Shown here one piece after another: positions 39,401 to 54,400 of a stretch of 64,000 nt of DNA. The notes under the pieces are model-generated. The model was given only the letters and a program-made list of their open reading frames with translations. It made no database searches and was not told the origin of the DNA. Source of the DNA: Pelodera strongyloides (Eukaryota; Nematoda; Chromadorea; Rhabditida; Rhabditidae); the NCBI GenBank assembly GCA_036852015.1, contig JAANDG010000007.1, positions 124,001-188,000 of the forward strand, in the 5' to 3' direction. The position numbers were made by a program, and so were the translations under genes. Each line of letters starts with the position of its first letter. The stretch's first letter is position 1.

Positions 39401-42400
39401 GCCACTACCGACTGACAGTCAAGGACAATTTGTTGCCGTACCAACTGGCGCACCTGCGGCTTCCAGAGAACTTCCCACTGATGCAAGCGGCGCTGCCATT
39501 CTTCCCGTTGTCGATTCTGAAGGTTCTCCTCTTCCAACGGATTCAGCCGGTAACTTTGTGACGGTAGACGGAACAGTCATTGAACGAGATGAGGATGGCA
39601 AGCCTTTGGGGCCTGATGGCGAAGTGCTACCCACGGATGAAACTGGAAACTTCGTGTATCCGGCCGTTGGGCCTGGCGGAAGTCCGATTCCCACTGACGA
39701 GCACATGCGACCAATCTACCCAGTGGTCGGACCCGACGGTACTCCTCTGCCTACCGACGACAGCGGCGCAATTATTGGAGAAGACGGTCAACCGATCCCA
39801 ACAGACGCATCCGGCAAGCCACTTGGACCCGATGGACAGCCACTACCGACTGACAGTCAAGGACAATTTGTTGCCGTACCAACTGGCGCACCTGCGGCTT
39901 CCAGAGAACTTCCCACTGATGCAAGCGGTGCTGCGATTCTTCCTGTTGTCGATTCTGAAGGTTCTCCTCTTCCAACGGATTCAGCCGGCAACTTTGTGAC
40001 GGCAGACGGAACAGTCATTGAACGAGATGAGGATGACAAGCCTTTGGGACCTGATGGCGAAGTGCTACCCACGGATGAAACTGGAAACTTCGTGTATCCG
40101 GCCGTTGGGCCTGGCGGAAGTCCGATTCCCACTGACGAGCACATGAGACCAATCTATCCAGTGGTCGGACCCGACGGTACTCCTCTGCCTACCGACGACA
40201 GCGGCGCAACTATTGGAGAAGACGGTCAACCGATCCCAACAGACGCATCCGGCAAGCCCCTTGGACCTGATGGACAGCCACTACCGACTGACAGTCAAGG
40301 ACAATTTGTTGCCGTACCAACTGGCGAACCTGCGGCAACCAGAGAACTTCCCACTGATGCAAGTGGTGCTGCCATTCTTCCTGTTATCGATTCTGAAGGT
40401 TCTCCTCTTCCAACGGATTCAGCCGGCAACTTTGTGACGGTAGACGGAACAGTCATTGAACGAGATGAGGATGGCAAGCCTTTGGGACCTGATGGCGAAG
40501 TCCTACCCACGGATGAAACTGGAAACTTCGTGTATCCGGCCGTTGGGCCTGGCGGAAGTCCGATTCCCACTGACGAGCACATGAGACCAATCTACCCAGT
40601 GGTCGGACCCGACGGTACTCCGCTGCCTACCGACGACAGCGGCGCAACTATTGGAGAAGACGGTCAACCGATCCCAACAGACGCATCCGGCAAGCCCCTT
40701 GGACCTGATGGACAGCCACTACCGACTGACAGTCAAGGACAATTTGTTGCCGTACCAACTGGCGAACCTGCGGCAACCAGAGAACTTCCCACTGATGCAA
40801 GTGGTGCTGCCATTCTTCCTGTTATCGATTCTGAAGGTTCTCCTCTTCCAACGGATTCAGCCGGCAACTTTGTGACGGTAGACGGAACAGTCATTGAACG
40901 AGATGAGGATGGCAAGCCTTTGGGACCTGATGGCGAAGTCCTACCCACGGATGAAACTGGAAACTTCGTGTATCCGGCCGTTGGGCCTGGCGGAAGTCCG
41001 ATTCCCACTGACGAGCACATGAGACCAATCTACCCAGTGGTCGGACCCGACGGTACTCCGCTGCCTACCGACGACAGCGGCGCAACTATTGGAGAAGACG
41101 GTCAACCGATCCCAACCGACGCATCCGGCAAGCCACTTGGACCCGATGGACAGCCACTACCGACTGACAGTCAAGGACAATTTGTTGCCGTACCAACTGG
41201 CGAACCTTCGGCTACCAGAGAAATTCCCACTGATGCAAGCGGCGCTGCCATTCTTCCTGTTATCGATTCTGAAGGTTCTCCTCTTCCAACGGATTCAGCC
41301 GGCAACTTTGTGACGGTAGACGGAACAGTCATTGAACGAGATGAGGATGGCAAGCCTTTGGGACCTGATGGCGAAGTCCTACCCACGGATGAAACTGGAA
41401 ACTTCGTGTATCCGGCCGTTGGGCCTGGCGGAAGTCCGATTCCCACTGACGAGCACATGCGACCAATCTACCCAGTGGTCGGACCCGACGGTACTCCTCT
41501 GCCTACCGACGACAGCGGCGCAATTATTGGAGAAGACGGTCAACCGATCCCAACAGACGCATCCGGCAAGCCACTTGGACCCGATGGACAGCCACTACCG
41601 ACTGACAGTCAAGGACAATTTGTTGCCGTACCAACTGGCGCACCTGCGGCTTCCAGAGAACTTCCCACTGATGCAAGCGGTGCTGCGATTCTTCCTGTTG
41701 TCGATTCTGAAGGTTCTCCTCTTCCAACGGATTCAGCCGGCAACTTTGTGACGGCAGACGGAACAGTCATTCAACGAGATGAGGATGGCAAGCCTTTGGG
41801 ACCTGATGGCGAAGTGCTACCCACGGATGAAACTGGAAACTTCGTGTATCCGGCCGTTGGGCCTGGCGGAAGTCCGATTCCCACTGACGAGCACATGAGA
41901 CCAATCTATCCAGTGGTCGGACCCGACGGTACTCCTATGCCTACCGACGACAGCGGCGCAACTATTGGAGAAGACGGTCAACCGATCCCAACAGACGCAT
42001 CCGGCAAGCCCCTTGGACCTGATGGACAGCCACTACCGACTGACAGTCAAGGACAATTTGTTGCCGTACCAACTGGCGAACCTGCGGCAACCAGAGAACT
42101 TCCCACTGATGCAAGTGGTGCTGCCATTCTTCCTGTTATCGATTCTGAAGGTTCTCCTCTTCCAACGGATTCAGCCGGCAACTTTGTGACGGTAGACGGA
42201 ACAGTCATTGAACGAGATGAGGATGGCAAGCCTTTGGGACCTGATGGCGAAGTCCTACCCACGGATGAAACTGGAAACTTCGTGTATCCGGCCGTTGGGC
42301 CTGGCGGAAGTCCGATTCCCACTGACGAGCACATGAGACCAATCTATCCCAGTGGTCGGACCCGACGGTACTCCGCTGCCTACCGACGACAGCGGCGCAA

Positions 42401-45400
42401 CTATTGGAGAAGACGGTCAACCGATCCCAACAGACGCATCCGGCAAGCCCCTTGGACCTGATGGACAGCCACTACCGACTGACAGTCAAGGACAATTTGT
42501 TGCCGTACCAACTGGCGAACCTGCGGCAACCAGAGAACTTCCCACTGATGCAAGTGGTGCTGCCATTCTTCATGTTATCGATTCTGAAGGTTCTCCTCTT
42601 CCAACGGATTCAGCCGGCAACTTTGTGACGGTAGACGGAACAGTCATTGAACGAGATGAGGATGGCAAGCCTTTGGGACCTGATGGCGAAGTCCTACCCA
42701 CGGATGAAACTGGAAACTTCGTGTATCCGGCCGTTGGGCCTGGCGGAAGTCCGATTCCCACTGACGAGCACATGAGACCAATCTACCCAGTGGTCGGACC
42801 CGACGGTACTCCGCTGCCCACCGACGACAGCGGCGCAACTATTGGAGAAGACGGTCAACCGATCCCAACCGACGCATCCGGCAAGCCACTTGGACCCGAT
42901 GGACAGCCACTACCGACTGACAGTCAAGGACAATTTGTTGCCGTACCAACTGGCGCACCTGCGGCTTCCAGAGAACTTCCCACTGATGCAAGCGGTGCTG
43001 CGATTCTTCCTGTTGTCGATTCTGAAGGTTCTCCTCTTCCAACGGATTCAGCCGGTAACTTTGTGACGGTAGACGGAACAGTCATTGAACGAGATGAGGA
43101 TGGCAAGCCTTTGGGACCTGATGGCGAAGTCCTACCCACGGATGAAACTGGAAACTTCGTGTATCCGGCTGTTGGGCCTGGCGGAAGTCCGATTCCCACT
43201 GACGAGCACATGAGACCAATCTATCCAGTGGTCGGACCCGACGGTACTCCACTGCCTACCGACGACAGCGGCGCAACTATTGGAGAAGACGGTCAACCGA
43301 TCCCAACCGACGCATCCGGCAAGCCACTTGGACCCGATGGACAGCCACTACCGACTGACAGTCAAGGACGGTTTGTTGTGATTCCAACCCCTTATTTTAC
43401 AATTGCACCGATTGTATCTCATTTGGGCAAACCTCTTCCAACAGACGGATCCGGTCGTCTACTGGATGCGAACGGAAATCCCATCGAATTTAACGAAGCT
43501 GGAGAACCTGTCGCTCCTGACGGAAACTTAGTTCCGGTCAACGACCAAGGAGCCTATGTGTATCCTTTTGTTGACAAGGATGGTAGCGTTGCAACTGCAG
43601 CCCCCATTTTTACTGTTGTCGACGCCGAAGGAAATAAACTGGCGCAAGATGAGGACGGCTTTTTCATTGATACAAGCGGGGATCGAATCAACGTGGACGA
43701 GTTTGGACGTCCAGTTGACCATGACGGAGCACTTTTTGAAGCCGATGACGATGGAAACTTCATAATTGCTGAGGGGGCCGATATTGGACATATTCCCACT
43801 GAGCCAACCAAAGATGACATAGATGTACCGTTCATCGTTATTGACGGTGAGCCCGTTGTAGCTGACGAGGAGGGAAATTTCTTTGACAAAGACGGAAATA
43901 TATTGGACGTTAACGAGGACGGTCTCCCAGTGGACCACAACGGTCGTCCACTTCCAACAAATTCGGCGGGTCAGTTTGTTATTCCACTGCCACCAACAAG
44001 TGTGTCAACCAGGGAACAAATTGAAGTAATAGATGTGGATGGAAACCCACTTCCCACAGATGAAGCCGGTGCTTTCATTGACAAAGATGGACATCCACTA
44101 CCTACAGGGTTGGATGGTGCTCCACTAGGTCCTGATGGTGAGACACTACCCACAGACTTTTCAGGTGCTTTTGTACAAGTGGAGGAAGAACGTGTTGATC
44201 AGGGACCACCAACAGATTCCACGGGGCATGTGATTGTTCCAATAAGACGCAGTGATGGTACTCCTCTATCGACAGATTCCACTGGGCAATACGTCACCGA
44301 TGACGGCACGCCCGTTGAAATAACTGACGATGGACAACCTGTTGGTCCCGATGGTGTTCTGCTCCCTACCGACACGTCGGGTGCGTACATATATCCTGTT
44401 GTTGGTCCTGACGGAAGCATACTTCCGACCACTGATACGGGAGTACCAATTCATACCATTGTTGACGAGACTGGAAATGTTTTGCCAACTGACTCTAGCG
44501 GATCAGTGCTAGCACATAATGGTCAACCAGTGCCAACAAATAACGAGGGTGTACCAGTCGACAAAGATGGTGTTACACTGCCAACAAATGCGCATGGTAA
44601 CTATATGCTGACTAGCGACGACGAAGTCAAGCGTCCGGATATTTACCCAGTTGTGCGCCCTGATGGTTCTCCTTTGCCTACCGACGCGAGTGGTAATTTC
44701 CTGTCGGACGAGGGGCAAGTAATCGAGCATGATAAGGATGGACAGCCAATCGGTCCTGACGGCAATGTGCTTCCAACTGATTCAAGTGGTCAATATATTT
44801 ATCCGGTCTTGGGCCCAGATGGATCGCCCCTACCAACGGACTCAAATGGTCGCCCAGTGTATCCAGTATTTGATGTTATTGGCGATCTGCTGCCCACGAC
44901 CTCTGATGGTATTATTTTGCATCCTGATGGACATCCCGTACCCACCGATGAACTGGGTCGTCCAAGGACGATTGACGGAGCTCTACTGCCCACAAAAGAC
45001 GAAGGCCTCTTTGTCTTGGAGGCAGATGAAGCCCTTTGCAAAAAGCCTCAAGGACGTAAGCCGGTCATATTTTTGATTGAAACTTCGAGCGCATCTCGTG
45101 ACTACATTGAGGAAATCAAGGCGCAACTGCGGAATTTCATCACAAATAATGTGCAGCTGAGAAGTCCCCGGGTATGCTGTTTTCCTTCCAATTGTATTCA
45201 ACATAGGTTTACTTTGAAGGTTAATTTTTAGTCAAAAACAGTTAGATGCCAACGAATTGATTAATGTTCAGTTAGCAAACAGAAGCACACCGTTTTTTTT
45301 TTTTTTTTGAAATTTAGTTTTTACAGATTGGCATAACAATATATGCGGAGGCAGCTGAGGGACTTCTAGAAGCTGGCAACTACAATACTAAGGAGGAGCT

Positions 45401-48400
45401 GCTTGCGTCCGTCAACGAAATTCGTGAACTACACGGCAAGACCTCTTCGCTCAACGCAATACGTTCCGTGAAGCTTCTCACCGATGAATTTAAGGAAGAC
45501 GGACTTATTGTCATCCACTATTACGCAACACCTCTTACGTAAGTTTATCACAACAGCAAACATGCGTATGTTTGCATGCTCGTCGCCAAAACAAAGCCTT
45601 TCTGCGCGAAAACTATTTATAAGATTAAGTTATCATGCTTATCATAATGGGGTTTGCAGGTATGCTGAAAATTTACCGTGTTTTGGAACTTTGCCGGGAT
45701 ATTTTCTTAATCTTTCATATTATATGTGCTGGTCTCATGCAGAAATACGGTAGCATTGACAGAATCACTCTGATTTTTTTGGATGCTTGCAAACCCCATA
45801 ACCCTCAAAAAACAAGAAGAGTTATTAGTATAACAAGACCCATGCAACCAGTCGACGACTGACAATTCTAATAGTAAGTGTCAGACAGAGACATCTTTTG
45901 ACCTCCAAGAGCCATTTTTAATTGTTTTCACTAACTCTCGCATATATTAACGAGTGTGTAACTAGTTGTGCGCACTGAAAGATTTTTGCGTTTAGACTAC
46001 TATTCTACATTTCTGTGGATATTGCTTCAAAAATAACTTTCCCGCTGAATTCATTTCCAATGTAATTTTCACACTTACGATAATTTCATCCACGCATACA
46101 GTAACAAAATAGTGAAGAAACGCGACTGCATACAGTAACAAAATAGTCAAGGAACGTGGCCGACCGTGAATAAAAAAATTGTCGGCAAATAAGCTAAAAC
46201 AAACCTAAACCACTTTCCAGAAAGGAATTCCGCGCCTCACTTGAACAATTTGATTCCTCAGTCACGATAAAAAATCTTCATCAAGAAATTTGGCATCGTG
46301 TTCCGGAACCAGACGAGAAACTGGTCAGCATTGTCTGCAAGAATCAACTACGTAAGTAACTTTTTAAACTTAATGTTTAATCTCCGTAGCCAGTTTCGAG
46401 ACATTGTTGGTAAGGGAGCCTACGCCTACCTAATTCTCCACTTTCCACACAAGGGTTTTTTTCCGCAAGTGAGTAGAAAGAGGAACATTACTGTCAAAAA
46501 CTTATTTGAATCCTTGCATTTGAATTTTATGATAGCAACTGAGATTTTCAACAGACCACGACGTCGCAGACACTCAAAATTCTACATTTTACACCAATAA
46601 TATATCCAAAATATCGACAAAAATCCTTGCCAAAACCAAGAATGCAATGCCTCTTTATCGCTCTCTAACTATATAACTATCACAACAACTTCATCAGCTT
46701 CTGTCCCTCTACGTCTATAGAACTATTTTCCTGCTGACTACGGAACGCAATTTGTTTTATAAATTTGGGATATCGATCAATAATGTCCTTTATTTATTTA
46801 TTTATTTATTTATTAAATAAATTATTAAATAGCTATTCCTACTATTTCTTTCGAAGCCCCTCATTCTCTTTTTCATCTGCTCTCTCCCGCTTGTATGTAC
46901 CTTCCCTCTCCTGCTCCTACTCTCCATCTATATCTCTCCCTCTCTATCTCTCACTCTTCTCTCTATCGTTCATAACTTTCCATTTCCTCATCTCTTTTTC
47001 ACGCTTTCGCACATCGCGCCCCTTCTCTCTCGCTCTCTCTCTCTCCCTCTCACTCTCTCTTACTCTCACTCTTCTCTCACTCTTCTCTCTAACGTACATA
47101 CCTTTATATTTCCTAACCTCTTTCTCGCTTTCTCACACCGCGTCCCTTCTCTCTCTCTCTCTCTCTCTCGCTATCTCTCTGTTTCTCACGCTCTATCTCT
47201 ATCTCTCACTCTTCTCTCTATCGTTCATAACTTTCTATTTCCATCTCTTTTTTAAGCTTTCTCACATCGCGTCCCTTTCTCTGTCTCTCTCTCTATCACT
47301 CTCTCTCTCTATCACTCTCTCTCTATCACTCTGTCTCTCTATCACTCTCTATCACTCTCTCGATTTTGTATGGCCTTTCTTCGATCGAAGAATTTTTTTT
47401 ATGAAGGGATTTCGTTGTGCACATAAAAACAAACCCCAAACTCTTCTCCTTTATATAATGACCAGCCGTTCGAAGAGCCCCTCGGGCTCTTCTCCGACTG
47501 GGGGAATCGGCCTTCGGCCGATTGTTACCCTATTTAAAACATTCACACATCTACAAAGTCATTTATAATTGGGGAAACGTATAATGTGAGCCTGGATCTC
47601 CATTAGACTAATGGTACCATGCAAGGAAATTTCTGTCCTGATGATGATCTATATTAGGTGTATTACAAACAAAGAAATAAAATGAAAAATAAAAAGGGAC
47701 GATTTGAAGTGACCCCTATTGATTGAGTCATTAAAAAACGTTATTTTGTTCTTATGTATATTTACGACATAAAAGTGCCGCGCACATTCACTTTATAGAG
47801 TATTTATGTTACAGTTTCGCGCGAATTCGTCGCGAAAGTACCTCCAAGTTCATTTTCGAGCAATTTTACATTAGGTGTATGCAAAAAACGCTGGAGGTGT
47901 ATGTAATTGCCCACTGTAGGTAAAATTCTACCAAGCGAAACCGCGATAAGATGGATGGTACATGGTACTTTCGCATGCGAAAGTGCGCGAAACCGCAACA
48001 TAAATACTCATATTAGTGCAAAGCATTGATTGCGCTTAACACTACTCTCTGACAATTGCCCCAGAAAATGAACAATTGTCCTATGCATGGGTGTATTCGT
48101 TTGCTACCTCTGTTCATCTTTGGCGGAATGCTCAACTAAGTTATTGTTACTGATTAATCCGCCCCCGGAAATAATATTACTGACAAGCCCGCCCAGCGAA
48201 GCAGTTTTTTAACTAACGAGAGAGTGCCTTCGTGGAGTGCGCAGTGAAATAAACGTTTTGTAAGACTTACCTTCATTTCCCGATATACCCCCTAGCGCAA
48301 CATACAAAATGTTAAATTCGTCTCCAATATATAATAAGAGACTGTGAAAACGCGGTAAATATGGTCCCAACAAGTCGCACACTCAACTACGCGGGCAGGT

Positions 48401-51400
48401 ACTCCAGTTTTCGTAAAATTATGCGAGTATGGGCAGGCTTTACTTGCCTGGGACAATTGAACGAGTAGTGATCATGCAATCAATGTATGGAAAAGTGCAG
48501 ATAGTAGATAGTACCATGTTTGTAGTAGTACTAGTGCAGATAGTACCAGAGTACCAGATAGTACCAACGAAAAGTGCAGATAGTACCATGTTTGTGTAGG
48601 TGATTTAGAATGAATATAATTGCCCCTTTTGTCAGAAAAGAACATGGGGATAACCCGCATTGTTGAGAGTGTGACTTGATATTGGGACCATATACATATT
48701 TACCTCAGCACTGTTTCACAATAGATAAAAAAATAAGAACAAAACAACGATTTTAGTGACCCAACCACTAGGGAAAAAACCTCACTTAGGATCGTTAGTT
48801 TCTTGGGAGGCTGGGGGAATTGCGTCCATGAAATGGATAATTTTCCATAGGGCAATTCAAGACTCTCTTCCGCTGCTTTCTCTCTACTTACTATAGTCAA
48901 TACTGTAAGGTTGGGGACTTGAGACAAAAATGAACATATACGAGAACTTGAGCTTGTGATATTGGGACCACGTTTGACTTTAATTTTTTTTACACTTGAT
49001 AAAAGTAAGGATACACTATCTATCGATCGCAAAGCGTCCCTTTATGTTTTGAAATGAAATGAAATTATGATTTATTACTGACAGACAAAAATCAATCAGC
49101 GCTCGTACAAACAATAACATTGTAAATCAAAAAAATAAAGATACACGTAAATATGCAATATTTGTACGGTAATGGCAAAAATAAACGAGTATCAACAATA
49201 AACATATGGCTAGTCAACAATAGAAAACAAGCTACTTAATAAGAGTATACACTACTATCGAAAAAAAGTGCGAATTAGAAAGCGATCGTGACAAAATATC
49301 AGAAGACCAAGTGAGACTCCTGCATACTCTAACTTGGGTTCCCCGCCAGTGCTGTTATAGTGGGCGTTATTTATAGTCATAACAAGGCGTAAAAACGCGC
49401 AATTTTCGCGGGCAAACTAGCAGAAACCTCGGCAAAAAAATTCTGGGTTTAGTTTAGTAGCGGGTGCAAAAAATATTCAAAGAAGTGTTTTGTTTTGATA
49501 GTGTATAACTTTGGGGTACTTTTTGACTTGTAAACCACGGTTTTGAGTGGTTAGACGGCAAAATAAGCTTACTGAAAACAAAACGAGCATAAACCTAGGT
49601 GAAGATAATAATATTAATAACTTCAAAAAATTTTTCCTTATAGGACATTTTATCCTTGTATGCTTACATATAATCAGTGTCATTTACTCAAATTATATGA
49701 CAATGCGAATAACAAAGTTCTTTCTATTTTGATGAAAAAGATAATATACATATATTTTTAGCCGATCGATCAATCATCGACATTCATGGTGAAGCCTTGC
49801 CAACATCGCAATCCGGGGAAGTGGTGATACATGATGGCCAGCCGGTAAAATATTCAGAAGATGGACGCCCGGTTGGTCCAGATGGTCATGTCCTGCCCAC
49901 TGATGACACTGGAAATTATATATATCCAGTTATTGGGCCTGGCGGAAGTCCGATTCCCACTGACGAGCACATGCGGCCAATCTACCCAGTGGTCGGACCC
50001 GACGGTACTCCGCTGCCTACCGACGACAACGGCGCACCCATTGGAGAAGACGGTCAACCGATCCCAACCGACGCATCCGGCAAGCCACTTGGACCCGATG
50101 GACAGCCACTACCGACTGACAGTCAAGGACAATTTGTTGCCGTACCAACTGGCGTTCCTGCGGCTACCAGAGAGGTTCCCACTGATGCAAGCGGCGATGC
50201 CATTCTTCCTGTTGTCGATTCTGAAGGTTCTCCTCTTCCAACGGATTCAGCCGGCAACTTTGTGACGGCAGACGGAACAGTCATTGAACGAGATGAGGAT
50301 GGCAAGCCTTTGGGACCTGGTGGCGAAGTGCTACCCACGGATGAAACTGGAAACTTCGTGTATCCGGCCGTTGGGCCTGGCGGAAGTCCGATTCCCACTG
50401 ACGAGCACATGCGACCAATCTACCCAGTTGTCGGACCCGACGGTACTCCATTGCCTACCGACGACAGCGGCGCAACTATTGGTGAAGACGGTCAACCGAT
50501 CCCAACCGACGCATCCGGCAAGCCACTTGGACCCGACGGACAGCCACTACCGACTGACAGTCAAGGACAATTTGTTGCCGTGCCAACTGGCACACCTGCG
50601 GCTTCCAGAGAACTTCCCACTGATGCAAGCGGCGCTGCCATTCTTCCTGTTGTCGATTCTGAAGGTTCTCCTCTTCCAACGGATTCAGCCGGTAACTTTG
50701 TGACGGCAGACGGAACAGTCATTGAACGAGATGAGGATGGCAAGCCTTTGGGACCTGATGGCGAAGTGCTACCCACGGATGAAACTGGAAACTTCGTGTA
50801 TCCGGCCGTTGGACCTGACGGAAGTCCGATTCCCACTGACGAGCACATGCGGCCAATCTACCCAGTGGTCGGACCCGACGGTACTCCGCTTCCTACAGAC
50901 GACAGCGGCGCAACTATTGGAGAAAACGGTCAACCGATCCCAACAGACGCATCCGGCAAGCCACTTGGACCCGATGGACAGCCACTACCGACTAACAGTC
51001 AAGGACGGTTTGTTGTGATTCCAACCCCTTATGTTACAATTGCACCGATTGTATCTCATTTGGGCAAGCCTCTTCCAACAGACGGATCCGGTCGTCCTCT
51101 TGATGCGAACGGAAATCCCATCGAATTTAATGAAGCTGGAAAACCTGTCGCTCCTGACGGAAATTTAGTTCCTGTCAACGACCAAGGGGCCTATGTTTAT
51201 CCTTTTGTTGAAAAGGATGGTAACGTTGCAACTGCAGCCCCCATTTTTACTGTTGTCGACGCCGAAGGAAATAAACTGACGCAAAATGAGGACGGCTTTT
51301 TCATTGATACAAGCGGGGATCGAATCAACGTCGACGAGTTTGGGCGTCCAGTTGACCATGACGGAGCACTTTTTGAAACTGATGACGATGGAAACTTCAT

Positions 51401-54400
51401 AATTGCTGAGGGGGCAGATATTGGACAGATTCCCACTGAGCCAACCAAAGATGAGATCGATGTTCCGTTCATCATTATTGACGGTGAGCCCGTTGTGGCT
51501 GATGAGGAGGGAAATTTCTTTGATAAAGATGGAAATTCACTGGATGTCAACGAGGACGGCCTTCCAGTTGACCAGAGCGGTCGCCCACTCCCAACAAATT
51601 CAGCGGGGCAGTTTGTAATTCCAATACTGTCCACAAGTTTGCCAGAGTTGGTAGGAAAGGAAGTAGAAGAACATAATTGTGTTTTCAATACTTCGAGGAT
51701 GGACATTATTTTTGCAATAGCTTCGGTCGGATTTACACCCGAAGAGTTACATGTAGTTAAACAAAAACTAAAGGATATAGTTCGCTCACTGGATACTAGT
51801 CCAAATGTGAAAAATGTCGGCGTAATCAGTTTCTCACAGACTGTCGCTGTACCGCTGACTCTTTCTGGATATCCTGAAAGTGGCCATGTGTTGAAAGTAA
51901 TCGATCTTCTGCGCAGTAGTGATGCCGATAAGCACCTTACCTCAGACGACATATCAGCTGTTTTCGCTGCGGTTCGTCAGCAATTTGAGTCTCACTCCCA
52001 AAGCTCGGCAACTGCTGCTCATATTCTCATTCTCATCGTTCCAGCAGCTTTACCGGTCCGGTAAGCATTCAACTTTGCATTAGCCACTTTGTCCGGCTTT
52101 TTTTTAACTGATCACCAAGTATTTATCAAGTAATGTAGTAATCTATTAAAAAATCTTGCAAGTACTCAGCATAATAATTAGGATACATGAATTTAAAACG
52201 TGACTACCATTTTCTGTTTCTTACTAATCAATAATCATTATTTCAGAAAGGCCATCAATGAGTTCACAACGCTGTCATTTTCATTCAAACCAACTGCAGA
52301 GTCACGACCAATTGAGGAATTGAATAACAATCGGATTGCATCCCACTTAAAGGAATTGTGCCTCCAAGGAAACCTGACAATGCCAACTGCAGACGGACTT
52401 CCTAGCTATCCTTCTGAAAGCCCATTACCGACGAGTGAGAGACCGATCTATCCCGTTGTTGGACCAGATGGAACTGACAGTCAAGGTCAATATGTCGTTG
52501 TGCCCACAGGAGAACCAGCAGTTACCTCTGTACTTCCAACAGATGCTAGCGGTTTGGCCGTTGTACCTGTTGTCGGACCTGATGGATCCCCACTACCAAC
52601 TGACGGATCAGGAAACTTTATTGCCGCAGATGGATCAGTGATCGAACACGATGAAGATGGAAAGCCTATTGGCCCCGATGGTGAGGTATTGCCAACAGAC
52701 GAGTCGGGATCTTACGTCTATCCTGCAATTGGCCCCGACGGAAGTCCACTGCCGACTGATGAACAGCACAGACCGATCTACCCGGTGATTGGACCTGATG
52801 GATCTCCATTGCCAACCGATGAAGCCGGAAAACTTGTCGCTGCTGACGGTTCCGTCGTGGAACGTGATGACGAAGGCAAGCCGATTGGTCCCGATGGTGA
52901 GGTTCTACCAACTGATGCATCTGGATTCTACATATATCCCGCCATCGGACCATACGGAAGCCCGCTTCCCACCGATGAACAACACCGAGCGATCTATCCC
53001 GTTGTTGGACCAGATGGAACGCCGATGCCGACCGATGCAAGTGGAGCTGCCATTGGCCCGGACGGAGAACTTATTCCAACCGATGCTTCCGGCAAGCCTG
53101 TCGGACCTGATGGACAACCTCTTCCAACTGACAGTCAAGGTCAATATGTCGTTGTGCCCACAGGAGAACCAGCAGTTACCTCTGTACTTCCAACAGATGC
53201 TAGCGGTTTGGCCGTTGTACCTGTTGTCGGACCTGATGGATCCCCACTACCAACTGACGGATCAGGAAACTTTATTGCCGCAGATGGATCAGTGATCGAA
53301 CACGATGAAGATGGAAAGCCTATTGGAACCGATGGTGAGGTATTGCCAACAGACGAGTCGGGATCTTACGTCTATCCTGCAATTGGCCCCGACGGAAGTC
53401 CACTGCCGACTGATGAACAGCACAGACCGATCTACCCGGTGATTGGACCTGATGGATCTCCATTGCCAACCGATGAAGCCGGAAAACTTGTCGCTGCTGA
53501 CGGTTCCGTCGTGGAACGTGATGACGAAGGCAAGCCGATTGGTCCCGATGGTGAGGTTCTACCAACTGATGCATCTGGATTCTACATATATCCGGCCATC
53601 GGACCATACGGAAGTCCGCTTCCCACCGATGAACAACACCGACCGATCTATCCCGTTGTTGGACCAGATGGAACGCCGATGCCGACCGATGCAAGTGGAG
53701 CTGCCATTGGCCCGGACGGAGAACTTATTCCAACTGATGCTTCCGGCAAGCCTGTCGGACCTGATGGACAACCTCTTCCAACTGACAGTCAAGGTCAATA
53801 TGTCGTTGTGCCCACAGGAGAACCAGCAGTTACCTCTGTACTTCCAACAGATGCTAGCGGTTTGGCCGTTGTACCTGTAGTCGGACCTGATGGATCCCCA
53901 CTACCAACTGACGGATCAGGAAACTTTATTGCCGCAGATGGATCAGTGATCGAACACGATGAAGATGGAAAGCCTATTGGGCCCGATGGTGAGGTATTGC
54001 CAACAGACGAGTCGGGATCTTACGTCTATCCTGCAATTGGCCCCGACGGAAGTCCACTGCCGACTGATGAACAGCACAGACCGATCTACCCGGTGATTGG
54101 ACCTGATGGATCTCCATTGCCAACCGATGAAGCCGGAAAACTTGTCGCTGCTGACGGTTCCGTCGTGGAACGTGATGACGAAGGCAAGCCGATTGGTCCC
54201 GATGGTGAGGTTCTACCAACTGATGCATCTGGATTCTACATATATCCCGCCATCGGACCATACGGAAGCCCGCTTCCCACCGATGAACAACACCGACCGA
54301 TCTATCCCGTTGTTGGACCAGATGGAACGCCGATGCCGACCGATGCAAGTGGAGCTGCCATTGGCCCGGACGGAGAACTTATTCCAACCGATGCTTCCGG

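Noticed and set aside
46765..47568. A 267-codon frame rich in S, L and F
   Set aside because: It is translated CT microsatellite plus repeat ends, with no splice or domain support.
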